Shown: piece by piece, positions 5,573 to 8,753 of the stretch
How the letters are laid out: every line of letters starts with the position of its first letter
How positions within the stretch are numbered: position 1 is the stretch's first letter
Source: Bacteroidales bacterium
GTDB lineage: Bacteria > Bacteroidota > Bacteroidia > Bacteroidales > JAOZVK01
DNA length: 8,753 nucleotides
Assembly (NCBI GenBank): GCA_029938185.1
Contig: JAOZVK010000225.1
Coordinates: 1-8,753, forward strand
Reading direction: 5' to 3'
Translations under genes and position numbers: made by a program
Notes under the pieces: model-generated
Database searches by the model: none
Seen by the model: only the letters and a program-made list of their open reading frames with translations
Told to the model about the DNA's origin: nothing

Positions 5573-6493
5573 ATGACAGTATTTAGCAAAGTAATAAAAT
5601 TATTTCAAAAAAAAGAAAATTTTTCAAAAAATTTAGTAGGTTGGGAGATACCTCTATCCAATGAATCTAAACTGATGAGTTTTATCGAAACTCAAGCATA
5701 TCTTGAAAATTCGATAGATCATATAGGTTGTTCAATAAAGCTTGAGTTTGAAAATAATACTATAAGCAAAATCACGCATTTTGATGATGGTGTAATAGAC
5801 AATACAAGCACAAAACGAGATCAAAAAAAAATAGACAAAATGAATTCATCTCATATGAAGTTCGAAAAAACAGAGGGGAATTTGATATTTCAAATAACCA
5901 AAAAGAAAAAAGGATTGCACCAAATAGGTGGTATAGCTCCTGAAAGTCTAACGATACCAACAACTAAAAATATAGGAAAATTTCAATATTTGGGTTATAT
6001 CAGCCACGAGGATGATTATTTTAAGTGGTTGTCTTTTAAATTTTATATTGTTTGTCCTATTTATTTAAATTTTGACACTTTGTTTTTGGATTATTCAAAT
6101 CCAAATAAGCCAACAATATACAATAAAAAAGAGCTTAATGATTGTGATACATCTTATGATTGCATTAATAATGAATCTTATATTGTATACAAAGATTATC
6201 CTTTTGGGTTGGAGGGGGTGTATGGATTTGGCAATGCTATGGGGCATACTGGTGTTCCTAATTGGTTGCAATATCCAAATATCCCAAGATGTCCAAAGAC
6301 AGGAAAAACGATGAAGTTTTTGTGCCAGTTAAATAGTTATGGTGGGATTATGGTCAAAGAGACAAATATAAATCCAAACAAAAAGAATATGAAAGCATAT
6401 TTCAAAAAACTTAATTTTGCGATAGATGGTGATTTGTATGTTTTTGTGGAGCCATCATCCAAAATGGCTTGTTATATCATACAAAATACATAG
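5573..6493 (+). CDS. DUF1963/YwqG-like protein
   Basis: A 306-residue protein with an excellent ribosome binding site (AAGGAG, 5561-5566) and no signal peptide. Conserved-looking motifs in order: GLHQIGGIAPESLTIP (114-129); KFQYLGYIS and WLSFKFYIVCPIYLNFDTLF (136-171); FLDYSNPNKP (171-180); GVPNWLQYPNIPRCPKTGK (227-245); TMKFLCQL (246-253); and a C-terminal INPN... LNFAIDGDLYVFVEPSSK (280-297) ending ACYIIQNT. The G-x-P-x-W-x-Q... CP-x-x-GK-x-M-x-F-L-x-Q-L block is the signature of DUF1963/YwqG-type proteins. The other motifs match a family of about 300 residues that I recall downstream of Rhs-type toxins. C240 has no CxxC partner, so zinc binding is doubtful. Cytoplasmic immunity or toxin-associated function is inference. 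Confidence 0.9.
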   Translation: MTVFSKVIKLFQKKENFSKNLVGWEIPLSNESKLMSFIETQAYLENSIDHIGCSIKLEFENNTISKITHFDDGVIDNTSTKRDQKKIDKMNSSHMKFEKTEGNLIFQITKKKKGLHQIGGIAPESLTIPTTKNIGKFQYLGYISHEDDYFKWLSFKFYIVCPIYLNFDTLFLDYSNPNKPTIYNKKELNDCDTSYDCINNESYIVYKDYPFGLEGVYGFGNAMGHTGVPNWLQYPNIPRCPKTGKTMKFLCQLNSYGGIMVKETNINPNKKNMKAYFKKLNFAIDGDLYVFVEPSSKMACYIIQNT

Positions 6494-6504
6494 TGGTTTC
6501 TTTG

Positions 6505-6834
6505 TAAAGGAAAATCATGGCATACGACTTAGTAATAGGAAAATCAAATAAACTCAAAGACAATCCTGTGATAGCAGGAGGTATAGAGTTTAGCGAATAT
6601 GAGACCATTTGTTCGCTGGCTAAACGAACAGGTATTTATCTCATCAACAGTATATCAAACCTTTTTGATGACCAAAGTTTTAGTGTCGATGAATTGGAAA
6701 CTGCTATATCTCAACTTTATCCACTTTTGCAGACCGATTTAAAAGATAAAGAACGAGTTTTGTTGCATAAATTGATAGCGATAGTAAGTTATGCAATTTA
6801 TCTAAATCAACCGTTGCATGGTGTTGCGGATTAA
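6505..6834 (+). repeat. 330-bp direct repeat, right copy
   Basis: Same orientation and same extent as 177-506 (ribosome binding site through stop codon), about 95% identical in the coding part by direct count. The sequence just upstream (GTGGTTTCTTTG) and downstream is unrelated to that of the left copy, so only the gene with its translation signal was copied. Confidence 0.9.
6517..6834 (+). CDS. Small immunity-like protein, copy 2 of the duplicated gene
   Basis: A 105-residue cytoplasmic-type protein, identical to the one at 189-506 except L34, G39, D51, S56, D74 and H84. Eight of the 16 base changes are silent and eight alter residues, so the sequence is constrained but drifting. Several replacements change charge (D39G, Y51D, V74D, Y84H), as would be expected if the copies protect against related but not identical partners. 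It has the same AAAGGA ribosome binding site. It follows the DUF1963-like gene by 23 bases without an obvious promoter of its own, so it is probably expressed by read-through. Family not recognised; immunity role inferred. Confidence 0.9.
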   Translation: MAYDLVIGKSNKLKDNPVIAGGIEFSEYETICSLAKRTGIYLINSISNLFDDQSFSVDELETAISQLYPLLQTDLKDKERVLLHKLIAIVSYAIYLNQPLHGVAD

Positions 6835-6860
6835 TAAAATTTTAATTCAAGGAGTAAAAT

Positions 6861-7430
6861 ATGAATAACAATAGAAAAAAAATAGATATAGAGCATTATA
6901 TTAAAAAAAATACAATAGATATATTGAAAAATCTTTTTGATACAAAAATTTCTGAATTTTTTTTAGAAAAAACATTATTTTATACTTCAGAACAATCACT
7001 TAAGAAAAAAGAGGCAGATATTGTTTCTATAACTGATATTATTTTAAAAACTGATTTGGGAATATTTGCGATAAATTCATCACACATAGATTGTAGAGAT
7101 AAGATAAATATTGAAACTTATGAATACAAATTGTCAGAAAGTTTTGAGGAGGGAGATGACTATACCTATATTTCAAGCCATCCTTTATTTGCCGAAAGTA
7201 TTGAAAAAATAGAGTTTTGTGAAAGTAGAGTAAAAAGCATCAAAACTTTTTATGCTCAAAATACAAAACCAAAGTTTAGAGGATTGTCTATTGAATTTAA
7301 TTCTGATGATAAAATATTTATAGAATTTCAAAGAAATATAAATAAAACAGTTTCTCATTTTGGCATACATGCAGATTTTTTAATTACAAATTTTAAGCCT
7401 ACTTATCCATTCTATGAGTGCCTAATTTAA
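6861..7430 (+). CDS. Orphan immunity-type protein, family unknown
   Basis: A 189-residue protein with a strong ribosome binding site (AAGGAG, 6850-6855), 26 bases after the preceding stop. The N-terminal 40 residues are Lys/Ile/Asn-rich and probably helical. From about residue 50 it alternates strand-like segments (IVSITDIILKTDLGIFAINS; KFRGLSIEFNSDDKIFIEF), suggesting an alpha/beta fold. It has no signal peptide, no transmembrane segment and no cysteine cluster (single Cys at a few positions only). I do not recognise it. It sits between the repeat gene and a CxxC protein in what looks like one transcript. The immunity label rests on neighbourhood alone. Confidence 0.85.
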   Translation: MNNNRKKIDIEHYIKKNTIDILKNLFDTKISEFFLEKTLFYTSEQSLKKKEADIVSITDIILKTDLGIFAINSSHIDCRDKINIETYEYKLSESFEEGDDYTYISSHPLFAESIEKIEFCESRVKSIKTFYAQNTKPKFRGLSIEFNSDDKIFIEFQRNINKTVSHFGIHADFLITNFKPTYPFYECLI

Positions 7431-7443
7431 GAGAAAAAATAAT

Positions 7444-7767
7444 ATGATATTGAAAAACGAAGCAAGAAAATATATAAAAACAACATGTGGAGATGGTTGG
7501 CTATCTTTTGTAGATAAAGTATATCAAAAGCTCCCTACTGGAACTATCATTACACAAGTTTATCAAAAATATGGAGCTTTGAGATTTGATATTGAGCCAG
7601 AAAATATAGACTTTGAAACTTTTTTAGATACCATAGAACAGATAAGTGAAAAAACTTGCGAGATATGCGGTGAGATAGGAGATGAAAAGATTGTAAATGG
7701 TTTTGTAGAAACTCTTTGTGATAACAAAACTTGTATGGAGAAGTGTCTGTATTTGGATACTTTATAA
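7444..7767 (+). CDS. Small CxxC protein of the GDGW / KYGALRF family
   Basis: A 107-residue protein. CGDGWLSFVDKVYQKL (15-30), ITQVYQKYGALRFDIE (36-51) and SEKTCEICGEIGDEK... ETLCD (68-93) reproduce in order the motifs of a widespread uncharacterised family. Its members read GxGWxxxxxxL, VxQVKEKFGxLRFY and SxxxCExCGxxG... xTLCDxC. C72, C75, C92 and C97 (or C101) could form a zinc-binding knuckle. The family is seen in phages and next to toxin modules, but I know no proven function. The protein lacks a signal peptide and is likely cytoplasmic. The start is 13 bases after the upstream stop with only a weak ribosome binding site (AAGAGA), so expression may depend on coupling to the preceding gene. 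Confidence 0.88.
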   Translation: MILKNEARKYIKTTCGDGWLSFVDKVYQKLPTGTIITQVYQKYGALRFDIEPENIDFETFLDTIEQISEKTCEICGEIGDEKIVNGFVETLCDNKTCMEKCLYLDTL

Positions 7768-7791
7768 AAATAAACTTTAAGGAAATGAGAA

Positions 7792-8355
7792 ATGAAAAAA
7801 TTAACAATGCTAATTTTAATATTAGCGACAACTTTATTTGCAGCACAAGTAAAGCAACAAAATAAAAAGGAAATATGTATGAATACGATTGATTTTAAAT
7901 TTTCAGAAAGCTGGAAACTAACAGCATTTAAGGACACTCCAAAAGGAAAAGAGGGATGTATGCTCCTAAGAGGAAATAGCAAAAAAGAAGTTGTAGGTGT
8001 GATACGAGCTAAATCTATCAGTAAAACTTTAGCAGAGTATAAGAAAGATGCTTATGATGTTATCTTTGGTGAGATGGTAGAAGAGTTAAGCGAGATGGAT
8101 ATAGCATTGAAAATAAAAGGAAAAAGCAAAGTAGAGATAGTAAATCCAAAGTTTGCAGATGGTTATCTTGTGGTGTTTGACGGAACGATAAGAAGCACAA
8201 AAACAAATCAAACAGTTTGGGTGGTTGCTTTTCACACGAGAGAGAATTATTATGTATTTACATTGATTTCTCCCACCAAACAAGAGCATTTACAACTTTG
8301 GACAGACAATCAAAAAGATTTTGAAAGCATACTTGCAAGCTTGACTATTGAATGA
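7792..8355 (+). CDS. Exported DcrB/DUF1795-like protein
   Basis: A 187-residue protein with a ribosome binding site (AAGGAA, 7780-7785). Signal peptide: MKKLTMLILILATTLFAAQ, with cleavage likely after LFA or FAA. The body (31-187) begins with IDFKFSESWKLTAF and continues through GCMLLRGNS, a strand-rich centre and a C-terminal FTLISPTKQEH... DFESILASLTI. That is the layout of DcrB/DUF1795 (PsbP-like) domains: an opening amphipathic strand before a W/F, and a closing F-x-x-I-x-x-S-L-x-I helix. Such domains serve as periplasmic or chaperone-like partners, and some occur beside secreted toxins. An in-frame ATG (M30, 7879-7881) preceded by AAGGAA lies at the leader/body boundary, so a leaderless form is possible. 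It overlaps the next gene by ATGA. The fold call is moderate. Confidence 0.87.
   Translation: MKKLTMLILILATTLFAAQVKQQNKKEICMNTIDFKFSESWKLTAFKDTPKGKEGCMLLRGNSKKEVVGVIRAKSISKTLAEYKKDAYDVIFGEMVEELSEMDIALKIKGKSKVEIVNPKFADGYLVVFDGTIRSTKTNQTVWVVAFHTRENYYVFTLISPTKQEHLQLWTDNQKDFESILASLTIE
7867..7881 (+). promoter_or_regulatory. Internal ribosome binding site and ATG at leader/body junction
   Basis: AAGGAA (7867-7872), 6-base spacer, ATG (7879-7881), in frame as codon 30 of the DcrB-like gene and directly in front of the first strand of the predicted domain. Initiation here would give a 158-residue cytoplasmic form. Confidence 0.45.
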
Positions 8356-8753
8356 AAAAACTAAACAGAATATCAATCACAATCAAACAATTATTCGCTT
8401 TTCTGATAAGTAAGTGTAATTTTACAAAAGAGACAGAAGTGACGAAAGTAAAAAAGATTTTAAGTGAAAATTTAAAAGTGCCTTATGGTATATTTGGTGT
8501 TATTGAATCAACGAGATATTTTCCGCCAAGGGAGCTTCTAAATCAATTTCTATACAAAGGATATGATCCATGTGTTCAATATGGGAAAATGAACAATTGG
8601 AAGCCGACTGTTTTAAATGAAAATCAATATAGTTCCATCGTTGAGTGGTGGCAAATAGAACACTCAAATATAAAAGTTGATTCTTTAGATAAAACAAATT
8701 GGAATGAATGGACTAATGCAATACTTGAAGAGCGAGGAATTAAATTTCCTGTT
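8352..8753 (+). CDS. Partial gene, unknown protein with degenerate leader
   Basis: The frame is open for 134 codons to the window edge without a stop, so the C-terminus is missing. The start overlaps the preceding stop (ATGA, 8352-8355), indicating coupling. It opens with MKKLNRISITIKQLFAFL, like the export leaders of the other genes, but the stretch is less hydrophobic and is followed by ISKC, which is not a proper lipobox or A-x-A site. Export is therefore uncertain. The body contains aromatic-rich segments (STRYFPPRELLNQFLYKG, 53-70; VEWWQIEH, 97-104; TNWNEWTNAILEERG, 115-129), suggesting a compact globular domain. I do not recognise the family. Confidence 0.8.
   Translation, partial: MKKLNRISITIKQLFAFLISKCNFTKETEVTKVKKILSENLKVPYGIFGVIESTRYFPPRELLNQFLYKGYDPCVQYGKMNNWKPTVLNENQYSSIVEWWQIEHSNIKVDSLDKTNWNEWTNAILEERGIKFPV

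Noticed and set aside
6072..6314. 80-codon + strand frame inside the DUF1963-like gene
   Set aside because: It lies wholly inside a well-supported gene in another frame, has no ribosome binding site and gives a low-complexity product.
7563..7982. Minus-strand frame of 139 codons
   Set aside because: It is antisense to two well-supported genes, its product is Phe/Ser/Leu-rich as expected from reversed AT-rich coding DNA, and no recognisable motif or start signal is present. The other minus-strand frames were rejected for the same reason.

Overview
The window is strongly AT-rich (by eye, well under one third G+C). Every convincing gene lies on the + strand, and gene starts use AAGGA/AAGGAG ribosome binding sites. 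Short Lys-rich signal peptides of the type MKKLTxLILIxxxxLFA together with this base composition fit a Campylobacterota host such as an Arcobacter, Sulfurospirillum or Sulfurimonas relative. That assignment is inference, because the window carries no rRNA, tRNA or housekeeping gene.

The content reads as one long, tightly packed array of small, mutually unrelated genes of the kind found behind polymorphic toxins (Rhs, CdiA, T6SS or other contact-dependent effectors), i.e. an immunity-gene array. Recognisable family resemblances support this: a DUF6714-like protein (1703-2218), a C-terminal NTF2-fold-immunity-like domain (2221-3237), a YezG-like immunity pseudogene (5226-5537), a DUF1963/YwqG-like protein (5573-6493), a CxxC-containing GDGW/KYGALRF protein (7444-7767) and a DcrB/DUF1795-like secreted protein (7792-8355). 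No toxin gene is visible; if there is one it lies outside the window, most simply to the left.

Layout: 1-188 is non-coding leader DNA with a stem-loop and a likely -10 box. 189-2218 holds four genes without signal peptides (105-aa repeat protein, predicted beta-helix protein, mini leucine-rich-repeat protein, DUF6714-like). 2221-4810 holds three exported proteins that begin with the same leader. 4807-5572 is decayed: a leader-only stub, a repeat cluster resembling REP/RAYT-associated sequence, an orphan gene remnant, and a YezG-like gene broken by two in-frame stops. 5573-7767 holds four leaderless genes, including a second copy (99/105 residues identical) of the first gene. 7792-8753 returns to leader-bearing genes, the last running off the window.

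The most interesting signal is modularity. A conserved export leader recurs at up to six gene starts in front of unrelated bodies, in four cases with an in-frame ATG exactly where leader meets body, twice with a good ribosome binding site in front of it. This suggests that cytoplasmic immunity genes were captured behind a mobile or recombining secretion leader, and that some may still be translated in both exported and cytoplasmic forms.
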